DNA from: Fistulifera solaris
Lineage: Eukaryota > Bacillariophyta > Bacillariophyceae > Naviculales > Stauroneidaceae
Direction of reading: 5' to 3'
DNA length: 64,000 nucleotides
Assembly: GCA_030295235.1 (NCBI GenBank)
Contig: AP026145.1
Coordinates: forward strand, 250,501 to 314,500
The notes under the pieces are model-generated. The model was not told the origin of the DNA. It made no database searches and saw only the letters and a program-made list of their open reading frames with translations. Below are positions 20,504-32,694 of the stretch, piece by piece (within the stretch, counting starts at the first letter, position 1; each line of letters starts with the position of its first letter). A program made the position numbers and the translations under genes.

Positions 20504-20924
20504 GACTACCACTGTATGATAAAAACGGAAGATACTTTTCTGTTGCCGACGAAAAATCAAAATGTCATTCGGAGGATATAAGGAGTTCGACGGTCGAATT
20601 GTTGGTTTGTTGAGATCATAAAGGCTCCGACCGTTTGATTTGAAAAAGGGTTTTGTAGACCATGGTGACATAGTTTGTCTTTTCACAGAGCCAAATGAAG
20701 AAAAATCGTGACGAAGAGAAGACGACTTTAATCGAAACTGTTGTCCGGCATGGACCTAGGACCTTATCGGATTGCGCAGATGGCAATGCGTCCAGCAAAG
20801 ACGAACTGCGTTAACTTTGAGAGTCAAAGTGACGAATATTAGGAGGACGGCAACTAAAGTATCTATATTTCTTTCGAAAACAAAAGTCCCAGTAGGGATG
20901 ACAAATAATTCAAAAATCTCGTGT

Positions 20925-22596
20925 TCAGTTCTCCATTGACGAACGCAATCGTTTAGGCGAGTTTTCCGATATATTGCAATGAAGCGAGACAGGCAGCTCG
21001 TGTTCCTCCAAAGCATAAAAATACTCAAGATTCATATCTTGAATGAACTCGCACAACACATCCATGTGCTGTGATAAAAGCACTTGGTTGCGCTTGTATT
21101 TTTCCAACGCCCTCTGTATCAACAATGTAGCTACCAACTTAGGTCGCGAACGATACAGACTCACGCAACAGAGTCCGTGAATCAATGTAACACTTGTTCA
21201 ACAGGTACAGCCTATCGATACTTGACCCGTCTGTGCACTTGTTGCCAGATCGATCTAGCACCGTGATGTACACGCTATGAGACAACAACAGCCTCAACCA
21301 CGAATAGTCTGGATCGTTCGGGGGTATTGCTCAACAACCAGTGTACGAAGTCCCGGGTGCTCCTCAACTGCTTCAAAGATTTGCTGCAAGTGGGGGCCAA
21401 ATCGAACGGCCAGTACCAACCAGTCAAATCAAGATGCACCAAACTTGGATTGGCCTTTATCGTGTCGATCAGTACTCTTGTGATCGCTTCTTCTTGTTCA
21501 GGGACAACATCCTGCATGATCGAGAATGAGATATTCAATCTTGTAAAGTGGCCCAACTCAGCCAATCGACGTAAAAAAGATATTAAACGCCTTTCCCAAG
21601 CGTTGTCGGAGTCCTCGTCGTCACCTTGTGCATCGGAAACAGACATCAATGTCGAGATCTTGGCGCCACAATGTTCAGTGAAGCTAGATCCGTTGCCTTG
21701 TAAACGCCGTTTGCTTCAAACCCGCATTGCGAGAGCCTTTGTCTTTGCCTCAAGCGGAAGAAGGGCATCTTGACCGTCCACATAAGAAATCTCAAGCCTC
21801 TCAAAGTATGTATCAAGATTACAGAGACGTTTGAAATTTTCTGAATTTAAAGGAATATATTCTTGGTCATACTCAAGGCATAATGAGCCAAAACGAGGAC
21901 TGTCGTTTCTCGAGCTTCAACGAATGCAGTTCCTCCATCTTGGAATGTAAAATAGATCCAGTTCGGAGAAGAGACGGCAAGTTTCAAGTCTAAAGCATAC
22001 GGTCGCGTCGCTAGAACGACGGACTGTTCAGCATCCCATTCTCCTGCTGCAAACTTGATCTGTTGTTTCGAACTTGCATCGAGTAAGAAAGCGATCTCCT
22101 CTGGATCGAGGTGTTCAGCGAAGTCAAAGTCGCCATCATTCGCCTCCAAGTGTTCCCAATCGATTTCGAAACGTACTTTGCTTGCTTGACAATGTTGATA
22201 CGGCGCATAAAAGTCCAAGAATGTTTCAACTGCGTCTAATGCTTCTCCGTAGATGCTGCATATTGCGCCGCTCAATTGATACTTTCCGACATGAATGGTA
22301 AAGGAGATTTTCCAGCTAAAGTATCTATGATTCTCAGGTTTGCATAACAAAATAAAGAGTCCATCTTTCAGCCAAATAGCAATGTCACGGTATGATTCCC
22401 ATTCGAAGTCTTCAAGGCTTTTCGGTTCCCGTGTCATCTTGTAAATTGGTAAGGAGGCTTCGCGGCGCCAGTGACCTCGGCATTGCTTTTGCTGAAACGT
22501 CAATTGCTCCTCTGGGATGAGGACTAAGAAAGATTCGATCATCTCTTGCTGTTTCATGTTTAAAACGAGTCGAAAAGAAGCACACAACTGCTTCAT
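20925..22596 (-). pseudogene. L1: LRR-like family gene, copy 1 (frame broken)
   Basis: The gene reads 22596 to 20925 with at least three frame changes. The N-terminal domain has the family signature IPEEQLT..LPIYK..R.P..L..FEWESY, then a beta-rich module (GKYQLSGAI; PEEIAFLLDAS; SVVLATRP; GGTAFVEA). The second half resembles an RNI/LRR-type solenoid (LVHLDLTGW, LRTLVVE, YITVLDRSGNK). The tail is helical (LLSQHMDVLCEFIQ). The frame breaks after TAFVEA (one more A in an AAA run heals it), after LVVEQYPR (CCCCC run) and near 21150. The last two breaks lie at the same positions in L2. I do not know the family's function. The solenoid suggests protein binding. It is the tandem neighbour of L2, head-to-tail. 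Inactive copy or sequence error cannot be told apart here. Confidence 0.55.
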
Positions 22597-22880
22597 TAAT
22601 ATACTTTTTCCCTCTTATTGCGGTTGTCGAAAGTCGAAACAGAAAAGCACGAAAACAAACAAAACAAAAGCGGGTGCATTCCTTTTCCTACGTAGTATCG
22701 CAGGGAGAGTGGGAAAAAATAACACGGTGCGACAATTCCTTATAGACTTTTGAGCGTGGATCAGCACAGGAGCGAGTCGTGAGCGTTCTACCTGGTAGCG
22801 AAAAGCATAACGCGACATTTTTCAAATGAGCGCAAATATTAGACTTTTATGAATTATTGTTCAAACACCTAGTGCTTTAC

Positions 22881-24475
22881 CTAGTACTCCAATGACGAAC
22901 GCCAATCTTTTATGAGCTCTTTGCGACGAATTCGCGACGGCCAGGAAGGGAACTCAGATTCCTCAGGAGCAGAAACCAAAGCAACATTATCCTCGTGATT
23001 TATAGCTTGAATGAACTCGCACAACACATCCATCTGCTGTGACAAAAGCACTTGGTTGCGCTTGTATTTCTCCGAAGCACCCTGTATCAACAATTTAGCA
23101 ACCAAACTAGGTCGCTAGCGATGCAGACTCTCGCAACAGAGTGCTTGAATCAATGTAACACTTGTTCAACAGGTACAGCCTATCGATACTCGACCCGTCT
23201 GTGCATTTGTTGCCAGATCGATCTAGCACCGTGATGTACAGGTTGCGAGACAGCAACAGCCTCAACCACGAATAGTTTGGATCGTTCGGGGGTATTTCTC
23301 AACAACAAGTGTACGCAGTCCCGGGTGTTCCGCAGCTGCTTCAAAAATATGCTGCACTTGGGGGTTCCAATCGAACGACCATTTAGAATTACTCAAATCA
23401 AGATGCACCAGCCTGGGATTGGCTTTGATTGCACTGACAAGTGCATTTGTGACAGCTTCCACTTTCTCAGACACAAATTGGTGCCAAGAGATGATCGCTA
23501 TGTTCAATTTCTCGAAGTGGCCCAGTTCTGTCACTCGATTCAAAAATGAAATCGAAAAGTCATCCCAGTTGTCGCCATCGTCATCACCGCCAACGTAAAT
23601 TTTCAAACTGAGATCTTTGGGTGGAATATCCAAAGACTTGAAATCATCTGGCTCAATGCTGTTCGAGTCAATACTGTACTCCAAAGCATTGGTATTCGCT
23701 GAGAACGGAAGAAGCACGCATTCCGCCGAAAGTCATCGTGAGAACGTGGGAAGCGCGAGCTTTTCAAAATAACAGTCCAAACGTAACAGTCGTTTCAAGT
23801 TTCGCGACACTAAACGGCATTTCGTATTCTTCACGGTCGATAAGGGAAAGTGAGCCAAATGACGACTGCCGCGTCTCGAGAGCCTCTACGAATGCAGTTC
23901 CAAGGTCACTGAATTCAATACCACTGTGTGCCGCAGCTATCTCACCCAAATCTAATTCAATAGGATACGGTCGTGTCGCCAAAACGACGGAATGTTCTTC
24001 CGACCATTCTCCTATAGAAAATGCAAATCGTCGCGTCGGGCTTGCATCCATGATGCGAGCAAGTTCCTCTGGATCAAACTTCTCAGCAAAGTTCTTGTCC
24101 GGCATGAAGTTGCTCATATCAATTTCAATACGTACATCTCCTTCATCAGAATTGTTAAGAGAAGCGAGGAGTGCCGCCGTCCTGAAAAAGTCGCCTCGTG
24201 AGATTACGCCGCTCAGTAGATATTTGCCCGCGTGAACGGAAAAGGGAACCTTGATGTCAAAAATACGCGTGATGATCCTCTTTGCACATCCAAAGTACTG
24301 AACCATTACATCTGATTATAATGTCATAATAAGATTCTAACTCAAATTCATTTAAGCTTGCCGGCTTCCGCAACAGCTTGTAGATGGGCAAATGCTCGTG
24401 CTTGTACGGTCGACAACATCTTTGATTACGCGTCAATCGCTCCTCTGGAATGTGCTCTAACAAAGGACCCCTCAT
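22881..24475 (-). pseudogene. L2: LRR-like family gene, copy 2 (frame broken)
   Basis: The ATG is at 24475. Segments in order are IPEERLTRNQ..LPIYKLLR..L.EFELESY, HAGKYLLSGVI, DPEELARIMDASPTRR, SVVLATRPYPIELDL, GTAFVEAL, then LRR-like PRLVHLDLSNSKW, LRTLVVEKYPR and YITVLDRSGNK. The tail is VLLSQQMDVLCEFIQ, ending at 22881. Breaks are a TTTTT run near 24258 (one T too many), a shift near 23815, an in-frame TGA near 23725, a CCCCC run at about 23296 and a shift near 23115. The last two coincide with breaks in L1, so either they predate the L1/L2 duplication or they are systematic base-call errors in identical contexts. An RNI-like scaffold role is inferred and substrate or partner is unknown. 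Confidence 0.55.
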
Positions 24476-24940
24476 CTGGTGTCGACCTTTCCGTGAAATG
24501 CTTATAACGAAAGAGATTGTAATACCAGGTAAGTACTATAGCTGAATGATTGATTATGTTTGGTGATTTCTTCGTATGCAATGGCGCCTATCTTGCTGCG
24601 TTTTTTTTTTTGCGGGAAAAGAAAGATGCGCATGAGCCGCTCTATAGCTCGAGGCTCGAGGCGGAAACGTTTGTCACCAGTAAGGCTAGCGTTAACATAG
24701 GAAACGGTAAGACAATTTTTCGTACATTCTATTATACTGTACTCAGAATTAACGCAGATTACGGATTGTGTAAAACGGACGCAGATCACGGCGCGAGGCG
24801 CGAGCACCTCGGAAAAATAATACTCCGGGTACACCGGAGTAATACGGTACGGCAGCGAGCACGACGACCATGACATTCCCAAAATGACAGCACCGTCATT
24901 TCTTTTCGTTGCTGTTCCGTGAAATTGTTAACGTAAAATC
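24476..24940. other. Divergent intergenic region between L2 and the GHKL ATPase gene
   Basis: This 465-bp region has both flanking genes pointing outward, so it should carry two promoters. It contains a TACCAGGTA motif at 24523-24531 and a run of about 12 T near 24600. No gene was found. Confidence 0.5.
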
Positions 24941-27900
24941 ATGTCTTCACTGTATAATTCATTACGCTCGGCTGAAAACCAGCAGCTCACGCGCGTCGAG
25001 GTAAATCAACGCGCCTTAATCGACAAGATTTTAGCACGCTACGCGAGTGAGAACGCGATTTTTCGTGAATTGTTGCAAAATTCGAACGATGCGGATGCGA
25101 CGGAAGCAGTAATTGAGTTTACAACAAATGAGCAGAATCTTGTTGAGCAAGCAGTGTACAAAAACAATGGAATGGTATTTCGTGAGCAAGACTGGAGTCG
25201 TTTGCAAAAGATTGCGGAAGGGAACCCATCACCTGAGAAAGTTGGGGCCTTCGGTGTCGGAGCATATACGATGTTTTCAATTTGCGAAGAACCAGTGGTT
25301 GTGAGTGGCGACTCTTCGTGCTGTTTTGTATGGAAAGGCGACGCATTGTGGTGTAAATCAGCAAAGCTTCCTGAAGGAGAATACCATTCTTGGACGACAT
25401 TTATTTTACCAAGTCGTGATCTATATCCTTTGCCGGTATGGAAAGACTTCTGCAGCTTTTTGAAGGCGAGTTTGACGTTCACCGCGAGTTTGAAACACGT
25501 GAGAGTCATGCTGAATGATAAGGAGTATTTGAGTATCACCAAGACCCTCGTACAAGAACCTCGCTTGATTCAAATACCGAAATCCAAGGGAACTTGGTGG
25601 ACCACCTTCAATGCAAGCAACAGCAACAGCGAAGGAGTTACAACAACGACTCCCAAGGGTGTTTTTAGCTTGATGGGTCCTAAGAGTAATACGATCAGTG
25701 CTCTTCTAACAGCATCCAAATCGGGTCCTACGAGCAATAGTATTCCAGCTATTTACGAGTCCGTGCAACGCATTTCTGTCATGCTCGACAATGCTTTGAC
25801 TTTTCAAGACGCCCGTTGCGTGTCAGCGCTAGCGCATACAAACATTCCGTCGGATATGGCCCGGCGCATGCAGCGAGTGACGAAGAAAGACCCACCAAAA
25901 ACAGTCAAAGTGGAGCTCTTCTTTGCACACGACGGAGGCAGAATTTTCATCGGATTCCGAACGAGTCAAAGTACTGGCTTATCTGTTCATGTGAGTGCTC
26001 CTTTCATTCCTACAGTGGAACGAGAAGCTATGGATTTACAGGATACCGCATTGCGCTTGTATAATATGGAGTTATTGGAAATGGCTGGAATGTTGTTGCG
26101 GTTGACTTTGGAACAAGCGATGTATGTGCTAAGGGATGATTGGAGCGCTGGAGCAGAATCGCGCCAAATTTTAGAGCAAAAGCTACTCAAAGAGAGAGAG
26201 TTGTCCAGAGAAAAGCGGAAGCTGGTTCCGCGCGATACGAAAGAGAACAGCAAAGAAGACGAGCCGGAGGGCGACGATGACGGCAAATCAACAAAGGGTG
26301 GCTTCGTGGGCTTCGCTCGCTTCATGGCTCTCGGGGTGAAGAAAAAAATTGTACAGGTGGTAGGAAGCGTGGAGGAAATGTTGGATGTCGACAACGACTT
26401 ACTGAATCCGAATGATCTTCGTCCATTGGACACTATTGAAGAACAAGCTATTGAGTTGATGCAGTCGTTTTGTCCAGTACCGTCGACTCCAGACCCGTTG
26501 GTAGGCACTTGTTTAGCTCAGGGTTTTGCGCGCTGCTTGCCTTCTGTGGCACCTCCGGTTTTAACGCGCACAAGTGTGGTTCCGGCCGATCAAGCTCGGC
26601 TGCCGCATGCAGGCATGCAATCTTTTGTGACTCAGATCAAGTCATTCGACAAGTTGTGTACGACAATGCTACTGAGTATCACAATGTTATCGCGCAATGT
26701 CGTCGACTGAACTTCCAAGACTTGCTGCTGACTTTGCAAGAGAAGGTGTTGTCAGAAAAAGAGCTACTACACCTTCTACAATGGTTAGTTCAGTATCAAC
26801 AACGTTATGGGGTCGAGGGAACGGCCATGCATCGACTCAAAGATGCAATCACTTTTCGACAGGAAAGTACTCACGAGGTTGTGAGGCTATCCGATCTTTT
26901 ATTTCTTGTTGAAAAGATTCGATCTTGTCAAATCATGAGTCAATGCCGTTACCCGAAACTGTGTTCCCCATGCGCTTACAGCATGAAATCAAACATCTTA
27001 ATCGCTTACCATGGTTTCCAAGCCTTAGATGACGACATTTGGGTTTCGTTCATTGCCGAGCACAATGCTATGACGGAGGGAAAGCAGCTTGGTCACAAAA
27101 CCCGTTTAGAAGTATTTCAGGTCATATGCGAGATGTATCAAAAGAAACGATCGCAAAAAGAAGCATTTGGACGACTGTGTGCCAATTTGCTGTCGCAAAA
27201 ACCGTGTCTACCAGTAGAAGGTCGAGAAACCCCGGAGCGGCCCGTGGATTTGTATCTGGATTCAGATGATCTCAAATTATTCGAAACGCTTGGCACTTTC
27301 GATAAAGTGTCATCCGCCTTAAATATGACAGAGGAATTTCTTCTAATCTTGGGTGTACGAAAATGTGTTTCAATTGACTTTCTACTGACACATTTGGATA
27401 CATTGAATTGGTCACAAAATCCCCGCCCATTAATCGAGTACTTACGAAAAGTGCCGTTGACCCCCACGGATTTGCAGAAACTGAAGTCGACACGATACTT
27501 ACCTTCGAAAGACTCCGTTGGCTTGTTTGCGCCGTCGGAGCTATATCTACCGAACGCGCATCTTGAATGTTTTTCATTCTGCCGAATGCTTCAATGGGAA
27601 ACAACTGCGTTGTCGGAACAATCTGACGCCGGGCTATTTCTAATTAAATTAGGAATGAAACTGCTGCCGCCGCTGGCGGAGGTTCTGCAGTACATGACTC
27701 GGCCCGACTTGGCACCCTCATTAAGAAACCAGTGCTTAGAGTTTCTTGCCGACCGCTTAGCGCCGCGAGGGCACTACCACGCCGAGTACACGAAAATGAT
27801 GCAGCGGCAGTTCCCTTACAAATTCCTCCCTTGTACGGTGTTAGATCCGCTGCATGAAAGTAACAGTTCTTTGAGCGACGTTTTGCTGTTATCGCCTCAA

Positions 27901-30318
27901 TCATGTTACACAGAGAAAGAATGTGCGATAATGGGCTTTCCGATATTGCAAGCCACCGACACGCAGCTTTACGGAAACTTGTTTTGTTGTCGTTCACAGC
28001 CTTCAAGTGAAGGAGCGTTGCGTCAATTCCAATTGATAGTTGATCAATGCAAAAAAGCCCCTGTGGAAGATCGAAGGATATTTGCCTTATTCGAGAAAAA
28101 GTTGTTCCCATACTTGTCACATCATGCCAATCTAGAGCCGAGCCATCTGAGACCTTTGCAAGCAATCAAATTCATTCCGCTTCTAAATTCGGATGGGAAG
28201 CTTCAATGGTATCGACCAGATCAAGTGTTTTTTCACTCCACCGACAACATATTTCCAATCGTTCCCTACTACTCGCCTTTCTTGGCATCGATTGGAGTCC
28301 AACAAGAAGTCTCTACGAAGGAGATTTTTTTGAAAATGCTCGACCAACCAGCACAGCTTTTAGAGCAACTAGGCCCCACGCAGTACCGTGTGTTACTTCG
28401 TCGGATTGCTGCCAACCCTCCTTTCGATTGGACTTTGAATCGTCGTCGCTGGAATGATGTTGCATTCTTACTGACGGATGCTGAGCAGCCGGTACTTCGT
28501 AAGGCCTCCGACATTTATGTCATGGATAATTCTTTTTTGGGTCGGCTGTTCCCCACCATAAACAAGGCACCCCACGAGACAGATCTGGAAGCTTTGTACA
28601 CTCAGTTGGGATCTCTTCTTCTTTCCCAAAGCGTGGAGCGGAGATTTGAATATGCTGGTCAATCTCAAACGAAAACTGCAACGTGTAGCTTGCTTCATGA
28701 TCGATGTAAGGAAAGAAGTCCTCTTTTGCTTTCAGTGATGACCCGACCGCTGGTAGCGAAGGCGGCGAAGCTATTGCAGGAAATACAGTTTTATGAGGCA
28801 CAGCATCTTTTAGCTGTCTATTCATTAGAAGGGACGACCAAGCGCCACGCCACAACTGCATTTTTAAGCACGAGCAAGTCAGGCAACGCTGTCATCTACG
28901 TCACAACGCCTTTTGACTGGTTTGATGTAGGAAATGCAATCGGCGATCTGATTCTGAAAGGTCGCTGTCGGTTGGAAGATGCGTTTTTTCTGAGCAGTTT
29001 ACTGGAAGCGCCGCTAGAGCAGTTGCGATCTCGGGGGTTTCCAGTTGATCGTATTGTCGCCATAGAGCCTCCCAAGATAGACTCAATTAATAATCAACAA
29101 CAAAGTGTTGAGCTTACTGGAAAAACGAAACTCAATAGCTCTACAGACTCTCCAGTGCCCGAAACTGCACGGTCTTCCGAGTCATCGTCACCCGGTCGGA
29201 TAGAAACAAGGACAGAATCGAGGGCTGAAACATCTCCGATGACGGTACCAAATAACTCCACTCCCCCGCCCGAGCCTGATATTGATTCGACCAAAGCGAT
29301 TGAGTCAAATCCCATTAATCCGCCGGATGATGGCGCGCTTGCTCGCATTGTCATGGAAATGTTTCCTGACGCAGATCCTGAATTTGTAAATTCGGCATTG
29401 GGTGCACATCCATCACTGGAAGACGTGCAAAATCTCACTAATCAACTGTCCTGCGGCGCTTACCCTAAAGTCGGGGAGTTGAACAACTTTTCGTCTACTG
29501 ACAAATCAAAGAAAGGTTTGCGAGGTCGAATCGGTCGGGCTTTAGGCGGAGGACGCAAAGGAAGCAAGACCACTCCACCTTTGACTACTGATACTCCACA
29601 TACTGTGCCATCTCCCGTCCTGCCGACGTTCAACTTACCTCAAGTACGACCTCATCCAACGAACCGGGGATCTAAATTATCACCTAAACCCAATCATGTA
29701 CACGAAAACGCCAACCCAGTACCCCCGATTCACGATTGTTCCAATCATCAAGGATTGGAACGTTTATTGCAGCAAACAGTCCGGCAATCCAACCAAGTTT
29801 CTTCGCATGGGATCGAGTCAGCGCCGACAACATTAACGAGCAGCTTACCGGAAGGCCTAGATCGAGGCGACACTTGCGATGTAATCCCTGGCCAACGTCT
29901 ACAGGCCTTTGGTTCTACAAGAAATGGCCTCCGTGTTTTCTCTTGGAAAGATTTAGCGAGCTCGACTCAATTCCTGGCACAAAACCAAAACGTCTTGGAC
30001 CAATTTTCAATTGTGTTGGAACGTTTGGCGGGAGTTTACGATTTGCCCCTCAAAAGCATAGCCATCTTCCACGATCCCATGGGTCAAACTATTGCCTTCA
30101 ACGCGAATCGCTCACTTCACTTCAACATTCGGTTCTTCCACTCACTGCATGCTGCACAACCCTTCTCGGTGGCTTGTTACTCTTACTGGTACGTGACGAT
30201 CGCCCACGAATTGGCACACCACTTGGTATCGGCACACAACAAGGAACACGGATTTTACACCGAAAGCTATACTTCTCTTTACCTTCCAAGGTTGACTGAC
30301 TTGCTGAAAGGTCTGTAA
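24941..30318 (+). CDS. Giant sacsin-type GHKL ATPase with CUE-like domain and C-terminal HExxH motif (one frame break)
   Basis: About 1,790 residues if read through. The N-terminus is an HSP90-like (GHKL) ATPase of the sacsin/DUF3684 kind: IFRELLQNSNDADA (the Asn/Asp nucleotide-binding helix), then NNGMVF and KVGAFGVGAYTMFS. A long helical middle follows. Near residue 1465 a CUE/UBA-like segment is seen (ARIVMEMFPDADPEFV..AL), which would bind ubiquitin. The C-terminus has HELAHHLVSAHNKEHGF followed by TESY, a gluzincin-like HExxH with a downstream Glu as in the fungal relatives of this family. The frame breaks near 26623-26640 at a TTTT run. One base restores MQSF..DQVIRQVVYDNATEYH, which continues the family. 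It could act in protein quality control as a chaperone ATPase with a peptidase-like tail. ATPase fold is confident and peptidase activity is inference. Confidence 0.82.
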
Positions 30319-31091
30319 GCGAACGACACGCTAAATTGAGGGATTCAGATAGACGAGGTAATCGTAATTGCTCGCCGCCACCTTGTGCGTCCCAAATTAG
30401 TCCGACTGATGCAGCATGCGGCTAATGTCAAATAAGATCGATTTTTAAAGTTAATGAGCCACAAGGAGAATGTAGCGGCCTGATTTTCCGAGATGGTTTT
30501 CTGATACTGTTTCGAGTAGGTATGTAGCTAATGATGTCAATAAATCAATCGTGTCTCATGACTGAAATGCAGTCGCGGCAAATAACACCTTACAATATTG
30601 AAACTACAATAACTTATCGGGTACGATGCGGGTAAATGTCCGAAATTTTATAACCCAAAAAGCATTGAATCACAGTGAAGTCTGGCTTTTTTATTTGAAG
30701 GAAAGGGGCATTACGGACGTAATAAACACCAAAAGATAAAAGGGTCTATCTCATGACTCATGACTAAAATCCAGTCATTACAAAAGGTCGCATACACTTG
30801 ATGACATAGTCGAAACAAAGATCTGTGCAAGCCTTAACCTTACACGATGAAACTGGTTTTTCTACGGGGGAGAGTTTTTTGCGACGGCAACCGGCAACCG
30901 CATCACAACTTGCCCGACACTTTCAACTTTCAATTGCCGCATTTGCAAAAGGATCTTGTATTCACACATCAAAATGACTCTTTCATATACCAAGATCAAT
31001 CTGCGGTCATTCAAATCATGAAAAGGCTCACAAATTACGCTATTCGCCGCAGTCTATCATCGTCTTCGACACAGCGAGACCGGCAAAGAAG
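30319..31091. repeat. Gene-free stretch with two hairpin elements
   Basis: Palindromes lie at 30557-30577 (CATGACTG..CAGTCGCG) and 30759-30778 (CATGACTA..CAGTCAT), 202 bp apart, the same spacing class as at 1.1-1.4 kb and 11.9-12.4 kb. After the second, AAGGTCGCATACACTTG resembles AAGGTCGTCTACACTTGG after the 1338 element. The start of L3 follows. No other gene is evident. Confidence 0.6.
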
Positions 31092-32694
31092 ATGAACGGT
31101 CCTCTCCTCGAACTTATTCCCAAGGAGCAAATGACGCCGCGGCAACAGGCGCTCCTCCCAGCTATCTACGGAGGTAGGCTTCCCATGTACAAGTTGTTGC
31201 GGGAGCCTTCTCACCTGGATGATTTTGACTGGGAGAAGAACCAAAACGCGATTGTTTGGTTCGAAAACGAAACGATGTTTTGCTTCTACAAGGCAGGTTC
31301 CTTTTTCGAAGAGCACAATTTTTGCTTTGTGATCTCTCATAGTGATGATCTCAAAAGTATTTCCTCGAAAGCGCGGTTCATGGTGAATCGCAAACCAATA
31401 TTCTAGAAACGATTACCTTCCTTTGGTCTCTCCCGCAACTGAAAGGAAGTAAGACGATTTTAGCCACTTCGGAGCATTCGATTGACGATGTGGATTACGG
31501 CTTTGACTTTGCTTCGCTGCAACCAGAGCAGATCGCTCGCATACTTGACGCGAATCCCTCGCGACGTTTCTTTTTCGAAAGAGGAGTCTGGAGCTCTGCA
31601 CAAGCTGTCGTGCTAGCGTCGCGTCTGGATACTACGGACTTGCATTTGACGGACGCATTCGCATTTGAAGACCACGGGACAGCTTTTGTGAGCTAGAAAG
31701 ACGAGAATTGCCCTTTGGTTCTCTTAGCTTCGACGTCGACGAATCCACAATTCCTTTCAGTCAGCAAACTTTGAACGTCTCTTTGAACTCGACGTACTTG
31801 ACAAGCTCGAACTTGATGCTCTCGGCAGAAAATTTCTCCCGCTCCCATTCTCCGCAAAAGCAAAAGCGGTGCACTATAAGATCACTTCCGACACTTTGAA
31901 GCCCGAAGATTTCGAAACACTTGAGATTGTACCGAAGGATCTACAAATCAAAGTCTACGTGGACGTGTCGCAAAAAGAATGGGAGAAGCTTCCGGTTGCA
32001 TTTCTGAATCGAGCGGCTGCGCTGGGCGACTTAAAGAAGCTGTCTTTCCTGATTTTTCGCGAGGCGAATGGATCGACAGCCATTTCAAGCCAAGAAAGTT
32101 GCGCGCGTTGCGAATGCATTGCTTCGCACCATCAAGGCCAATATCTGAAGTTGCAATATCTGAATGTAGGCGCGACCATTTATGACAACTCTGACAATTG
32201 CCTCAATTGGGACTCCCATTTGCATAAGTTTTTCGGAAGCTGTGGCAGGGCATCAGGGGCTTCGAACGTTTGTCATGGGAAACTATCCTTCGAAGGATGA
32301 CCCAGAAAACTATTCTTTGATCGAACAACTGCTAGCCAGCAACCGGAACATTACAGTCCTTGATTGTAAAGGCAACAAGATTTCGAACGGAACTACTGTC
32401 GACAAGCTGTACGCATTAAACGCCTTGTACCAGGGATCGACTGAGCTTGTAAAGGAGTCGGCCTCCGTGCGCCCGTCGCTAGTCGCTACTGCAATCTTGG
32501 CACGCGTATTGGGAAGCTTCCAATATATTTCTTTGCTATTGTCGCAGCATGATGATATTCTTTGCGATTTGATCCAAGGCTTGAATCTAGAGGATATTAT
32601 TTATTCGCAAACTATGTCGGAGGAGGAGTCTGTGGTGTTTGCACACTCGACAGAAAGCGAAACCAAAAAGTTAAAGCACATCAAAAGAGATTGA
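31092..32694 (+). pseudogene. L3: LRR-like family gene, copy 3 (frame broken)
   Basis: The ATG is at 31092. The family order is complete: IPKEQMTPRQ..LPMYKLLREPSHLDDFDWE, then PEQIARILDANPSRRF, AVVLASRLDTTDLHL, HGTAFV, ELPFGSLSF, KPEDFETLEIVPKDLQIKV, then the LRR-like half ending ITVLDCKGNKI and LLSQHDDILCDLIQ. Breaks near 31395 (AAA run), 31692 (GTGAG where family needs GTGGAG), about 31750-31860 and about 32090-32200 are each consistent with single missing or extra bases. Read through, nothing of the domain set is lost, so this copy may be functional despite the breaks. It is followed within 200 bp by the 207-bp satellite and then L4. Confidence 0.55.

Larger units (their letters stand above)
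18944..20924. other. Long intergenic region with a pentanucleotide microsatellite
   Basis: About 2 kb lies between the H1 start and the L1 3' end. It contains two short minus-strand open frames (listed separately) and an (AGACT)n microsatellite of about nine units at 20457-20500. Other open frames are short and of random composition. No tRNA or obvious transposon structure was recognised. Confidence 0.5.

Noticed and set aside
24550-24882. Overlapping open frames on both strands in the L2/ATPase intergenic region
   Set aside because: Over 100 codons each but with random composition, mirrored on the opposite strand, lying in a region that must hold two promoters.
26470-26640. Separate gene starting near 26470 (frame opening MSSTVDSRPVG)
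   Set aside because: This 5' part is the out-of-frame reading of the GHKL ATPase coding sequence. Family-like sequence in this frame begins only near 26630, where the upstream frame stops matching.
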